Shown: in pieces, positions 47,138-60,600 of the stretch | Position numbering within the stretch: position 1 is the stretch's first letter | How the letters are laid out: every line of letters begins with the position of its first letter | Assembly (NCBI GenBank): GCA_935421135.1 | Contig: OW285188.1 | Location: 22,235,233-22,299,232 of the forward strand | DNA: 64,000 nt | Direction: 5' to 3' | From: Bugulina stolonifera | Taxonomy: Eukaryota; Bryozoa; Gymnolaemata; Cheilostomatida; Bugulidae | Position numbers and translations under genes: made by a program | The notes under the pieces: model-generated | Database searches by the model: none | Told to the model about the DNA's origin: nothing | Seen by the model: only the letters and a program-made list of their open reading frames with translations

Positions 47138-49362
47138 ATATACTCAGTATGACACCTGATTACTAATAGATCTACACTGACCAGTACATATAATACAACA
47201 CCCTTACTGTATATAGTGCAAGATATCACACTTCTCTAATCTGTTGTACTATGAATCACTTGTAGCATTAGAATGTCCAACTTTCACATCAGTCATTGGT
47301 CACATCTTGCTTATTTCAACCTACATACTGTATGAACATAAACTACTTGCTGTATTCTATATTAAAAAAAATTATCTTGTTTGTAATTCATGTTACTATG
47401 TTCACTTCCATTGTTTGGTCATTTACCTACATTTATTGGTTTGCGCCATATATATTTAATATTGTAAATGATTTTTGTAAGATAATTTTTTAAGAGTTCT
47501 TATTCACAAAGGTTAGATGGCTGTAAACTGCTAAACCCATGCGGTTCTTTCCAAATTTTTATTCTCCATTTATTTATTTCTAATTTTTTTTTGTCTTTGG
47601 ACAAAAATAGGTTTACCTAGGTAAATTCATTGAATTAATCCTAGTAATTTTTATGTAACCTTAATAATAAAGCATATGCTGACTTTTTACCATATTATCA
47701 TTGATTGTTGTACAGAAGTTTTATTGTTTTCCTGAACTTCTATCTTGTGAGATCTGGGATTGAATTTGAAAATCTTTGCAATATGTAACATACTGCTACC
47801 CATACTTGCCAAGTGCCCAAATTCTGTCAGGACACCCCTTGATTTTTGTGTGCTAATTTTCCAGCAGTCCTGATATTTTGACCTAAGAAGTTGGCAAATG
47901 CACGTAGCACTAAAATGGATAATTCGCCACTTTTTAGAGATAATTTTTATTCAAACAATTGTATGTATATACATATTTTGTAGTATATACCCTAACCATA
48001 TTTAGGGATTTTGAGCAGATGAGACCAGATTTTTGCTCTTGCTGCTTAGAAAGTATGCTGCTACCGTCATCAAAGTGCATCACATCAAGGCAAAGTGATT
48101 ATTACTTATTATTATACTACTTTGACCTAGGGGACCAGACCAATGGTGTACACATAGAGGGTGTACATGCAACTCTGTTTGGGAAAGGAGTTGCCCTCTC
48201 TGTCTGTATCTGCAGCACGTTTTCGAAACTTTCCAATAACTACATAGATATGCAATTTCCTGTGTCTAATTTTGATTTTATGGCCAAGTACATGTATCAA
48301 TTATTGTACCTCAACTGTGACTCTACTAGTGATTTCATTTTATTTATCTTATTTCACAGCTATTCATTGTAATTTACTACGGCTTAGGATGCCATGCGAT
48401 TTTTAAACATCATTGCTTGAAAAGGTTTAAATAAAAATTGTTCTTGCTTGATAAGCATTAGGCTATATCAGAAGATATTCATATTCGATATTGTAGTAAG
48501 TGAAGGGCTGTAACAACCAGGGGGGCAAGGTGGGCATTTGCCACCCCAGAAATCTGTCCAAAAACAACTATTTGTTGGTGAAAAATTGAACTTTGTACAC
48601 ATTGATCACAAAGTTATGGCCATCTGAAAAAACAGCATAAGCAGCCTGTGATCCTGCATATTTGACTGGAATTTGATAGAGAACATTTTACATGTAGTAT
48701 CAGTCTGGGCAGCCCGATACTCCGGCCTGGGCTCTTTGCCCCCTCAACCAAAAATAGTTGTTACAGCCCTGAGTAAGTGTATTAGGAACCTGTACTGGTT
48801 CATCCAGAAAGGCCTTGTTAACCAACTGGTGTAACATTTATAATCTTTATTAGTGCCACACCGTAATTAATGTTGGCCTCTTGCTCTAAAATTTACACAT
48901 ACAAGTTAAAAGTTTGCCAACCACATCAATGTTAACACATAAAACAATATCATATGAATATTAAAATACATTGGATTAATACACATAAAATAACACAGAT
49001 AAAAAGTAATACAGGTACTTACATTGTACATTAAAACATAGACACAATTACTTTTTCTTAACCACATTGTCTGAAACACAGTACTTTACTGCTTAAAACC
49101 AGCTTTCCCAAATACATGCTGGGCCAAGCACAGCTAGCCAGCTGGTCAGGCTATATAGCCTGACACAGTAAGTAAGCATTAGATTAGCATTAGAATTATT
49201 ATTTATATTATCATCCTTTGGTGTTCATTCACATTGTTATTTGATCTCCATCAGCTTTGGTTTAAAAACGATGACCTTCAAACTCTTGTTAGATTTGCCT
49301 GATCCATCGCTGGTATGTTACGTGTTATATGATTGTTTGTAGCCTGCTAACCATCCACTACT
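47138..49362. other. KAT6-LIN54 intergenic region
   Basis: About 2.2 kb between two genes on the same strand. It holds the KAT6 3' UTR with AATAAA near 47665, a hAT-type MITE (48503-48771), and a splice acceptor (TTTGTAG) at about 49341 just before the LIN54 start, suggesting a 5' UTR intron. The ORF at 47959-48372 matches no family I know and has no coding character. Confidence 0.55.
48503..48771. mobile_element. MITE, hAT-like (8-bp target duplication)
   Basis: 269 bp with inverted ends; the right end reads, reversed, CAGGGCTGTAACAAC, and the left end AAGGGCTGTAACAAC differs at one base. A perfect 8-bp direct duplication AGTAAGTG flanks it (48495-48502 and 48772-48779). No transposase. Confidence 0.85.
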
Positions 49363-52300
49363 ATGAGTACTCCATCAGATATGGAGGTGGACCAAAGAGA
49401 GGACTCCACTTCTATAGTTTCCAAACCTGCAGTAGCTATAATAAGGCAACCATCCAGTATCGTTCTATCTATTCCCTCAAATAACCAGCAAAGGGTATGT
49501 TATCATATTTGACTACTGCCTTGGGTCGATAGTTTTGCCTATATTCAGAGCACAATGATTAGTCCGAATAATAGAGTTAGTCCAAAATAAAAATTGTGTA
49601 GTTGCTATGGTTTATTGTGAGCAAGTGTTTGAAATTTTAATATTTAAATGACTTGTCAGGTGATCCAAGCTGTACCAACCACAGCAACTGCAGGAGCAAG
49701 ACCTCAGCGGCTGCAGATTGTAAGACTGGTGACCCCAGGTCAGCAGCACCAGTTTCTCAGAACTCAAGGTAGTACTTGTTGAATCATTTGAGATTTATGT
49801 GGATGTTACCATATCTAGAAGAATACTTTCATTGTAATTTAGATATCAGCAAAATCTTACACATTCTAGAAAATTCATTTATAGGTAATAACTCTCTTGG
49901 CTCTGTGCTACTTGTTCCACATTTACATGTAGGGCTTGCTATGCAGTTATTCTAGATTAGTAGTGTGCTGTTGTTACCAGGGGCTCCAGTAAGGTTGGTT
50001 ACCACACCCAGCCCAAGAACTCAGATACACATCACACCTACCCACTCTATGGGATCAGCTGCTACTCAACACACTCACAAGGTCTCTACCTCACAGCGAC
50101 TCATTCTACCAGCTAGTTCAAAGCCTACCAACTCGCAGGTGAATTCCTTTTATTTAATTTCTATCACACACCTGGAATCACACAGGAGGGCAAATATGCT
50201 CTAGAGCAGTCAGATGTGGCACATGAACATTGATAATTGGTAATCTATATGCATGTAAGATCTTCTACAGGTGATGACTATCCCAGTAAGCCAGAATACA
50301 ACTAAACTCCAGAAAGTTCTCTCCACCGTGCCTACTGTCTTTACTACACCTCAACCTGGTACTTCTCAACAGGTGCTTGCAATTCTTTCTCCACAGAAGA
50401 CTGGTGGTAGCTCTGCTGTTGGTCAGGTAAGGACAGGTACCATTCTATGCAACTGTTTCTATGACAGTCATCAATTGACCATGGTTGATACCTATGCATG
50501 CATGTTGGTAAAATTTGGGATAATATGTTACTGATAATTTATTCATATTTGATATCGCTGTAGCCTGTGAGAGTGCTTAGTGGGGGCGGTATCCCCACCA
50601 CCCAGACGGTAGTTAAGAGCTATATAGATATGGATATCAGTAATGTGAAAATGGAACCTACTACTAAGAAGGAACAGTCAGCTGATCCTAATGTTAGGAA
50701 ACCATGCAACTGTACAAAGTCTCACTGTCTAAAATTGTGAGCTTAATAACCTTATTCACATAATTATTCATACAAGTATACTTGGTTTTTACCCCTGCGC
50801 TCTTTAGCAGTTTTCTTCCTTCGTATGTTTCTTTATTTAGTACTGGGTTTGTCTTCTCTATCACAGTTCTAATATTTTAGATATTGTGACTGCTTTGCTA
50901 AAGGAGAATTCTGCTCCAACTGCAACTGCGTTGGGTGTGCAAATATCCTTAGCAAAGAGGAGCAGCGGCAAAAAGCTATTAAACAGTGTCTTCTGCGAAA
51001 CCCACACGCATTTCATCCCAAAATAGGTTTGTAAGTCATTGCATATACATGTACAACACGTAATACAGATAGTTCCATTATTTTTATGTATGACTTCTAT
51101 GAGGATCAAGTTGAGAGCTGAGCAGTTTATTCCTCAGAGTATACTATCTGGGACTCACTACTACTATTATAATTATACTACATGATGAATACGGCTTATT
51201 GGATGGTCATTGTTTTAGGTAAAGGAGAATCGGCACAAGTTAGAAGACATCAAAAGGGATGTAACTGCAAGAGGTCTGGATGCTTGAAGAACTATTGTGA
51301 ATGTTTTGAGGTAAATTCAATGCGTTCAATATGCATGTACTCTGTTCCATGCATTCACTAAAAATCTTATTGGTAGCCAATGTCTAATAATTTGGCATCA
51401 CTTTATTATGTTGGTAGTATTGACATTTTGTCTAAAAACTAGACTTCTGTGTTGACATATAATACGCTCACACTAGACCCTTATAAAACTTTAATACAAC
51501 AAAACCAACAACACGGTATTACTTATGTGTTGTGATTCCCATAAATATAGTAGATGCATTCACTTCATATGTACTTTACAGGCAAGGATCATGTGTGGGA
51601 ATATGTGTAAGTGCGTTGGCTGTAAGAATTGTGAAGAGAATTCTGGGAATGTATCACTGATGAAGCTGGCTGATGCTGCCATGGTTAGAACAATGCAGCA
51701 GACATCTACCACAGATAGAGTTACTCAACCACGAATTGGTGGGGTTACTGTGGTTCCGGGAAGTAAGCAGAGGTGAGTCAACTGACAGATACCCTGCTGA
51801 CTCTATCTATTCACATGCGTATCACTATTCACTGCAAGCCTGTTACTGCAAGCATTGTTGTTATTAGACAAGCATGAAGCGTTTGGTGTTAACTTAATAC
51901 TTTGACACTCGATACTAGCTGAATGTCAGCTCATGATCGCATTTGGTACGTAATGATTGTTATTGTTATTTTTAAAGTTTGCGAATCACTGCAAACATGC
52001 AAACGTGAAATCCGTAAATATAAAACAGCAGTTTGGTTTTTCTACTCAGGTATGACCAGACCCATTTTAGATTAATGATGATAATTAATGAAGTAGTGCA
52101 TGTTGGTTTTTTTTGTTACATATTCACAAATTAACTAATTTTTAGTTTCGAGTGTGAACGCGTGACATCATATTACTGCATCCGTTTTCATGTCATATAA
52201 AATTCTGATAGTACAAATACCTCACTTTTGATAACCAATATTATGCTCAATATCCTCAGTAACATGATCTATTCTTATTTGGTAGAGAATCACTGAAGGC

Positions 52301-52475
52301 ACATCTAACTGATTCAGTGATCGAGGGGGTTATGAACTGTTTGATTGCACAATGTCGTGAGGCTGAGGTGGCTAAGTGTAAGTCAGACACCACACAGAAA
52401 CTAATTCTCGAGGAGTTTGGAAGATGTGTGAATAGAATTATCAAATCTTCATCGGAACTGTCTTTGGACTCGTAG
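49363..52475 (+). CDS. LIN54: LIN54/Tesmin-type CXC DNA-binding protein (448 aa, 9 exons)
   Basis: DNA-binding subunit of the DREAM/MuvB complex, which binds CHR promoter elements of cell-cycle genes. Exons: 49363-49494, 49660-49768, 49981-50138, 50271-50426, 50564-50736, 50881-51026, 51219-51310, 51582-51772, 52286-52475 (1347 nt, in frame). The N-terminal ~220 residues are Thr/Gln/Val-rich with no domain. Then come two CXC (CRC) repeats: [27 protein letters not shown] and [26 protein letters not shown], joined by a linker with [10 protein letters not shown]; each keeps the DNA-contacting Tyr before CxC. The C-terminus has the family helices including ILEEFGRC. It is shorter than human LIN54 (749 aa), mostly in the N-terminal half. 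Confidence 0.95.
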
Positions 52476-53350
52476 AATTAGAATATTGTATACCCTTATC
52501 AATTTTTTTTCCTCCATGGGCCATTAAGGAATTGTAAGTTGCATAATAATTAGCGTGTATGTTTTTAAATACTATATTTTTAATCATAGGAAGTCAAAAT
52601 ATAATTCAAATTTCAAACCAAGAATATATGCATGTATATAAATTATATTTATATATCTTATGAATATTTTTGATGATAGAGGGTTTATTTGGGTATACCG
52701 AATTTTTCTTGTAAATACTCTTTTAGCAGTATTTTTATTTTTGCATGTTCAGATCAGATGTATATATACTTCAGATATATTCTAGATTTTATTGGTTTAC
52801 ATATATTTTGCTGTATTGCGTCAGCTGGAAGTAATTGTGTTGGGTTTTTGTTCATTTTCGTCGCCAATCCAGTATAATATTTTTGTATATTGCATTTCTC
52901 GGCATTATAATCATATAGAATTTGAAGTGTATTATAATTTTGATGTCTGTCTTCTTGATAAGTGTAATACAACATTGGTATTATATTATACCCTTAAAAA
53001 TTCGGAGCAAGTTTGCTAAGTATTTACACTGGACTGGTCATTTTGCAGCTCTTTTTATCTATCAACACTCGACAGCAAATCCTCTATGACCTGTAATGTG
53101 AATAGGTGGCCAACTGGCTTTACTAAAATATGGTAACTGTTCCATACTGAGCTTATTGGTGCAAGCAAGGTGTTGCCACATTACAACTTTGTAATGTAAA
53201 CAAGGAATTGTACTAAAAGCCCTTGATGCAAACACTATTGTGTTTTAGAGTTATCCTTTCCTGCTTTGTTGTGCCACGCCCCTAAACTAGTGCCGTGCAT
53301 ACGCTCTGGAATTACTTGCATTCTTTAGTACCACTGTGGGTAGAAAGGAA

Positions 53351-53557
53351 CTAGAGCGTTTCACACACTACGTGTTTTCCTGTTATCAAACTGGGATCAG
53401 AAGGCTTGGGTTGCGATTGTTGTTGCAACGTAGAATCGTCCGCTGTAGGACTGTCCGATTTGTCCGGACGGCACCACAGCGTCCACTCTTTGACGCCACA
53501 GTGGCCACTTGACACCAGATCGTCCATTGACGCGATTTCAGTTTTACTATGATACAC
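53351..53557 (-). other. Unrecognised GC-rich ORF (68 codons)
   Basis: A minus-strand ORF starting at 53557, with a possible internal start (MDDLVSSGHCG) at about 53527. It stands out from AT-rich surroundings, has Ser/Pro/Gln-rich composition and no known motif. Less than 0.9 kb lies between it and the LIN54 stop, so a multi-exon gene is unlikely. Could be a small gene, a CpG island or chance. Confidence 0.2.
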
Positions 53558-56049
53558 ATCGAGTTAAATGAAGTCAATTGCGGTATTTCCCAAAGCTATA
53601 CAAAAGCTAAGTGTGGCCATTGAAATAGATAAGCGCCATTTCTGTTTCCATTAGCAATATTATTAATCAATATCAATGTCGTAGTGTTATTTAGTTCTAT
53701 TGCATTCCTGTTTTTATAATTACATACATTATTTTTATTCGTGAGAATGTGGTGCAATTACTACGTTTATATCTATGCTCATTTTTTTTAAAACATAGTT
53801 GTATGATATAAAACCTTCAAAACCAGTATAATGATTATAATAACTGATTAATAGTATACTAAACTTTGTGTAAAGATATTTGTAATGTACATTTTACTAT
53901 ATCATTTTAGCAACAAATCACAATTTAGAGCAACAGAGTCAGATGAAACAATGTAATGGCCTGAATATATAAACCTCATTTGATCCACTTTTTATAATTA
54001 CATACAATTCTTATATTTAAAATTACTGTATTTGGATGGCTTTGGTATTTGACATTTTACTCTATTAGGTGGACCAAATATGGAAGGACAACTTCTAATC
54101 GTGATCGATAGCTTATGATTTCTAATGCTTTTACATGTAGACCACTAACAATAGAAGAAATATACATGTAAACATAATAGGCTATCCCTTTTAAATTACT
54201 ATTGCAGCCAGTATAAAGTACGATATATATAGTGAGAGTTACAATTTTATTCCAAGTCAACAAATAGGCAAATGGTACAAAAAAACCTGAGACTTCTTTC
54301 ATGTAAAAATACAGCATCCACATCCAAACTTGCCAAGTCTCCAGAAAGATACTCCAGATTTTGAAACTCTGCTCCCACATTGCCAAAAGCTCCCTTTTTC
54401 CTCCAAATTTTCACTAAAATTTATTACTTCTAGCATAAAGACTAAGCAATTTATCAAATTTTATGAGCACAGCCACGGTGTTTCAATCAGAACACCGCAT
54501 ATTTTTCAAGTGGGGTATTTCTGTGGGTCATTCAAACCTGTAACCGTGAGATGGCTGCTCAGTTTGCTAGTTAGCATTACGGATAGTGATAAGCTACAGG
54601 ACAGTCTAGTATTGGATAATTATGGATATTTCCACTATGCACAACAAGAGAATAACAATATTTTTATAGAATATTGGAATATTTATATTGTTAATTCACA
54701 TTCAAGGTAACTCCGACATGGGCCTATATAAGCCCACATTTTATGTAAAAGTATAAGGTAGAGCAAAAAAAATATAACATCAGATTAATACAAGAGTGTA
54801 AAAAAGAAAGTGCATACATTATAGGGAACAATACAGAAATATATGACAAGACAACATCAAATTGGTCGACAACATCAAATTGGTTGTACAGGGCCTGTAC
54901 ATTATCAATGAAATACAATAATTCAGTAGGTCTTCAAATAGGTCAATATGATAGCATTACAGCAGTGTACCATTATATACACAAATTTGAATAGTACGTA
55001 ATATAACTATCGTCTTCGTAGTTGGGTTGCACTTTCAATTCTTGTAATTATCCACATATACATGCATACAGATGTGGAGACGTACTCAATAACATCTAAC
55101 AAGGCCGGTTAGCTTGATGTTATTCTAATTCTGCTGCGTGATTCAGTAAACCTAAAACCAGAAAAAACTATTTTAAAAAATACAAGATTGCAACATACTA
55201 GTTCAAAACATTCTGGTGATTCAGACAATTTTAGTAGTTCTTGTGTATAAGCCTATACACTTGCATATAGTTTGCTGTAGCTCCGCATAACTACTTTCTG
55301 CATATTGCATAGTCTGTGTAATAGGCCACAGTGTTCTTTCGCATAATGTATAGCCTAGTTGTTTTATTGTTGCATACATGTATTTTGTATAAGTTTCCTG
55401 CATCCAACCTAGAGGGACCGACCTTTTCTATCGTACCTCGGCTGCCAATTTCTATGTCCTAGTCGTCCTGACCAATATCAGAACTAGCTGGAAGTGCTTT
55501 TAGTATAAAAGTAAAAAGCGTTCTCTGTATTAATCAGTAGTTCCTGAGCATCCAATAAAGTCACATCTATTTACTTATATCAATTGACTTCCCTTAACCT
55601 ACGGGAACTGACCGTGTTAGAGCAGCTAGGGTAAGGTAGAGCCCATGTATTCACGACAGAACACACAAGGAACACTTGGACCAATAGATCGTCTCACAAA
55701 CTAAAGGTTGAATTAGTCAGTCTAACAGTCTATATTCACTCTGTGCGTTTAATTGAGAGCTAATAGACCACTCTCGGTCCCTCTCTTATACCAGTAAATC
55801 GGAACAGCATAATCGATAATGTATCAGTCAAAATAAAATATCATGAGAAAAAACTAAAAATAGTAATACTAATCTAAATAGGCCTACTTATACAGTATAC
55901 ACTATAGTAATGATTACCTTTGAATACCCTTGAAGAATAGAATACTCTTGAATTTAGCAAGGGGAGTACCTCAGTTTAACAGTGTGTTTTAGACAGTGAT
56001 TCATGTTATTACAGCGTACTGCTGTTTTCGATTGGGATTGAGTTGGATA

Positions 56050-56450
56050 AATCGTTGAGACATGCACGTCGGTTTGTGTTCTTTTCATCAGGTTAATTTA
56101 GCCTTTATTCACTGTGTCACATATAGTGAGCGGCAAAAAGCTGTTTTAGTAGGTACTATTTGAGGCAGTTATTTTTATAGGTTCTCCCCTTGCAGCTGAG
56201 CCGGTGGTCATAGTGAAATTTGCTTTGCCATTTGATATTTCATCATGCACAGCCGTCAGGTCTCCGTGTTGGTCCTCGTCCTGCAGTATTTATGTCACAA
56301 GGGCTAGTCTGTGGTCTCTTCTCCTTTCATGGAGATTCTGTAGTCCCAGCTCAGCTTTGGCTGCAGTCACGCTCTCTGTTCCTCTGAAGCTGCTTAGAAA
56401 GTGCACAGCCCTATTTTTAACTATTGAAATTTTAAATATTTAAATACCTT
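56050..56450 (-). pseudogene. Decayed non-LTR retrotransposon (reverse transcriptase C-terminus)
   Basis: The minus strand encodes, with in-frame stops, text like FLSSFRGTESVTAAKAELGL, then LHERRRDHRLALV, then GEPI and NSFLPLTI. This resembles the RRxxH...FLPRTI tail common after the RT domain in animal LINEs. No RT catalytic core is present, so it is a 5'-truncated, dead copy. Confidence 0.4.
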
Positions 56451-57289
56451 TCTTTTGATTGATAACAAACATAGCATTTAACACTCAGGAAAGCCTCAAT
56501 TACCATTATGATCTTGCAGTCTTGGTGTGTTTGGCCATAGGCTAGGGTAGGGGTTACAGCAACCTGCTATTTACTCTATTCTTCACGAGTGGCTTTATTT
56601 TTCATTGTTATTGATTATAATAACATTAATAATAATAATAATAATATAATAATAATAATATAATATATTATAATTAATAATTATAATCATAATGAATATG
56701 ATTGGTTTAGTTTGCTTATTTTACCTACAAGTTACTTTAGTAAACTCTGCTTTAGTTTTAAGTTTAAGTTTTATTTTAACTTTATAAAAAAGAAATAAAA
56801 TTAAAATTTCATAAATCATTATCATATCACTAGGTCTAAAAGTAAATAATTATAATAATAATTGAAATTTTCATAAATAAATAATAAAAATATTTTATCT
56901 TATCTTTTATCTATCTTAGACTTATGATTATTATCCACTTTACAGTGGCAATCAGTAGTTCTAAGCTCCAATAGTAAAGTCAGTGTTATCGGTATTTAGA
57001 GATTAATTATTCATTTATTGTTGTGGAATGATATAAAATATAAATACAATTCTGATTAGAATATTTTTTCTGTTGAAGCCTAGTTTAGTATGAAATTATA
57101 CATGACTGTATATCGTAGAGTTATTTATCTGAATAGCGCAGAACGAGGAGCGTAATCAAAATCGTTACTATAACCCCTTTTTATCAACTACATATACATT
57201 ATAACTACTTGGAATGAATAACATGATACACTCCTGTTTGACCAATGATGTCCCCTTTGCAATAACTCCGTTTGCTGCCTACGAAAATC

Positions 57290-57480
57290 ATTAGAGAGGT
57301 CAGTGTTTCAGAGCGTCCGCCACTTGGCGCAGGAGCGGGCGGACAGTGTTGTGGGCGACCGGACTGGCATATGACAGTCCGGACGACGCAGTGGTAAGCG
57401 CGGACTGGCGTGCTACAGTCCGGGCTGACGTACGTCAGTCCGCGGACACCCAAAACGAGCCCGGACAGGTTTACCGCGTA
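57290..57480. promoter_or_regulatory. CpG-rich block upstream of VPS45
   Basis: GC-rich, with repeated CpG and many GGACTG/CAGTCC words in both orientations, including the perfect palindrome CTGACGTACGTCAG (about 57424-57437). It ends 125 bp before the VPS45 start, so it is probably its promoter. Confidence 0.45.
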
Positions 57481-57605
57481 GCATTGTCACGAACGGTTTC
57501 TCTTTGACCCTTACACCATTTCTCCATAAAGTTTGCAAAAGACATTGAATAAAATAGTTTGGTGCATTAAGTGGTTAAAAGAGCCAGAGATAGCTAATCT
57601 TCATA

Positions 57606-60600
57606 ATGGACGTGGTCTATGCTATCAAAAAATATATTACAGAAATGATTGACCAAGCTGGACCAGGAATGAAAGTTCTTTTGATGGATGATGAAACAGT
57701 AAGAATTATAGAACTACAAATCTACTGTAATCAGTAAACTGTGGGCACAGTCAACATTTGTATTGTTATCATTGGCAGTTACACCACCTCTGCCCGTGCT
57801 GTAAATATAGTCGATTATTTTTATATGTTTATAATGTAGTAATTTGAATTGTAGGCCTAATAGTAAATTAGTACAAGAAATTCATCTTTACAATTAGCCT
57901 ACTGCTTTTTTCTTTATTTGCCAGAAATGAATTGAAGGTATACATTGGTGGCTTTACGGTAGAAACACTTTCATTTAGGTGAATGCTTATCAATTGCAGA
58001 TCAGTATAGTCAGCATGGTCTATGCTCAATCAGAGATCTTACAAAAGGAAGTGTATCTCTTTGAGAAGTTAACTTCAGCTAACAGAGAATCCATGAAACA
58101 ACTCAAATGCATAGCATTTGTTCGTCCATCTGTCGATAACATTGCTATGCTGAGGGAAGAACTTCGTAAGCCAAAGTATGGCCAATACTATATATGTAAG
58201 TATGCCGACACATCATGTATATTGTGCATGTAAGTCGATATGTATCATCTACAGTATCTGCACTGAATGTTTTTAGTGCAATTTTCATTTTTACATGGTC
58301 TAAAATTATTTGTTTTATGATGCACTTTTATGAAGGTTTTTGCTTAGATGAATCACTATTTAAGTGCTCTGAATTATCAACTTTTTATGCCTGTCGGTTT
58401 GTAACCTACCGTTGACATTTTAGATTTCAGTAATGTGGTGAGCAAACAGGATGTGAAGTACCTTGCTGAGGCAGATGAACATGAGTCAGTTCGGGAAGTC
58501 CAGGAGTTCTTTGGTGATTACATTGCAGTCAGCCCTCATCTCTTTTCTCTCAATATAGTTGGCTGCAAAGCAGTAAGTAGTTCTGAAACCCAATGCCTTC
58601 TTTTCGAGTTGTCAATTGTACTTGTAATCATTACTTGACGGCAAACATGCTGCGATACATTAATTTTGATGTAATTTCTAGACTAAAAAAGGACTTGGCG
58701 ACTGTTGTACTATTGAATATACACCTCGGTGAGTTTCCTGTATAAACTAACATATGAACATTACAGGCAAATCAGTGGGATAGGAAAAGTTTACAACGTA
58801 CAGTGGAAGGTTTGACATCTGTACTCTTGTCTCTGAAGAAATGTCCAGCTATACGTTATCAAGCAAACTCTGACATCACATATAAACTAGCAGAAGCTGT
58901 CCGGGTTAGTACTATATCATATGACCTTTTGTATTCATGAACTTCACTTTTTTAGTCTTGACAAATTGACGCTGATTTGTAGGACTTAGCAATCATAGTA
59001 ATATGATAATATTATACATACATGTTCATATTGGCAATAGTCAAGAGATTCGTCAATCGGTTACTAGTTGCAGTAATGCCATTTAGTTTCTTAAAGTTGC
59101 AGTTTCAAAATTACATATGGGTGTCTAATAACAATGGGAATTGATGTTCACAGAAACAGGCAGTAGGCGGTGTGAATAACAAGTGCTTTGTGCTCGGCGA
59201 GTTGAAAAGCTCACTAGAGTGTCTTATCAGACTAACTAATTAGCTACTCGAATACAACTGTAAGTATCACCTAGCTGATTAGGATAATATGAACCAAGTT
59301 GTTTCATGTCTAATGATATTGTTTGTTGAGCAGCAAACTATATCAAGAGAGGCATCGTTGTTTGACTTCAGAAGGACAGATGTACCTCCACAGCTAGTAA
59401 TATTAGACAGGAAGGAGGATCCAGTTACTCCTCTTCTCAATCAGGTACATACGCTCTTCATACATGGAATACGTTTATACATTGTGTACTTACATATTTT
59501 ATGTACAGGTATAGCAACGTGTGAGAATGGAGAAGGGCCTCTAACTAGAATTGTCTATAAATAATAATTCTCCAGTGAAGGTTGAGAAAGATGTCGTACC
59601 CTGGAAGAGAAGGCAACTTTTACATCTGGTCAATAACCAATGAGTACCCATGATTACAGTGAACATATCATATATACCTGTACATGTGTTACAGTGGACA
59701 TATCATATACCTGTACATGTGTTACAGTGAACATATCATATACCTGTACATGTGTTACTGTGAACATATCATATACCTGTACATGTGTTACAGTGAACAT
59801 ACCATATACCTGTACATGTGTTACAGTGGGCATATCTTATATACCTGTACATCTGTTACAGTGAACATGTCATATACCTGTACATCTGTTACAGTGGACA
59901 TATCAAATGCCTGTACATGTGTTACAGGGGACTTATCATATACCTGTACATGTGTTACTGTGAACATATCATATACCTGTACATGTGTTACTGTGAACAT
60001 ATCATAAATCTGTACATGTGTTACAGTGGGCATATCATATATACCTGTACATCTGTTACAGTGAACATGTCATATACCTGTACATCTGTTACAGTGGACA
60101 TATCAAGCTATGGTACATGAGCTCCTTACTATACAAAACAACAGAGTTAGTCTGTCCCACCTTCCCTCCGTCTCCAAAGATTTACACGATGTGGTGCTAT
60201 CTGCAGAACATGATGAGTTCTATGCTAAGGTCTGCATATCACCACTCTTCATATCACTAACATGTGACTTACAGCTAAATATGGAAACAGCGCTCTGCAT
60301 TACCACTCTCTGCTAGTAATCTAATGTATTAGTTTAACTGATGCTAGCATATTAGAACCATGCAATAGTGTCTAGCTATTTATAATTTATTTCCTCTTGT
60401 TCCATATTGCATTAATCGACAAATGCCAGATTTACAACATCTAATCTATAGTTTAGGTTTGGCCCTTCAGAAGATTGTTGGGTAACCCTAATATCACCAG
60501 TGCTGTACAAACTACTTGTAGTTATTCATCTGTTACAGAATTTCTCTGCCAACTTTGGAGATATTGGTAGCAACATCAAGGATTTGATGGAAGAGTTTCA

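Larger units (their letters stand above)
52476..57605. other. LIN54-VPS45 intergenic region (5.1 kb)
   Basis: Mostly AT-rich. Contains a GC-richer island with an ORF (53351-53557), a decayed reverse-transcriptase fragment (about 56050-56450), an ATAAT microsatellite tract (about 56625-56720) and a CpG-rich block (57290-57480) just upstream of VPS45. No other supported gene. Confidence 0.55.

Noticed and set aside
47959..48372. 137-codon plus-strand ORF after KAT6
   Set aside because: No family resemblance, no neighbouring splice signals, and composition like the surrounding AT-rich 3' flank.
59640..60120. Overlapping plus- and minus-strand ORFs rich in Cys, Thr and Tyr
   Set aside because: They are translations of the VPS45 acceptor minisatellite.
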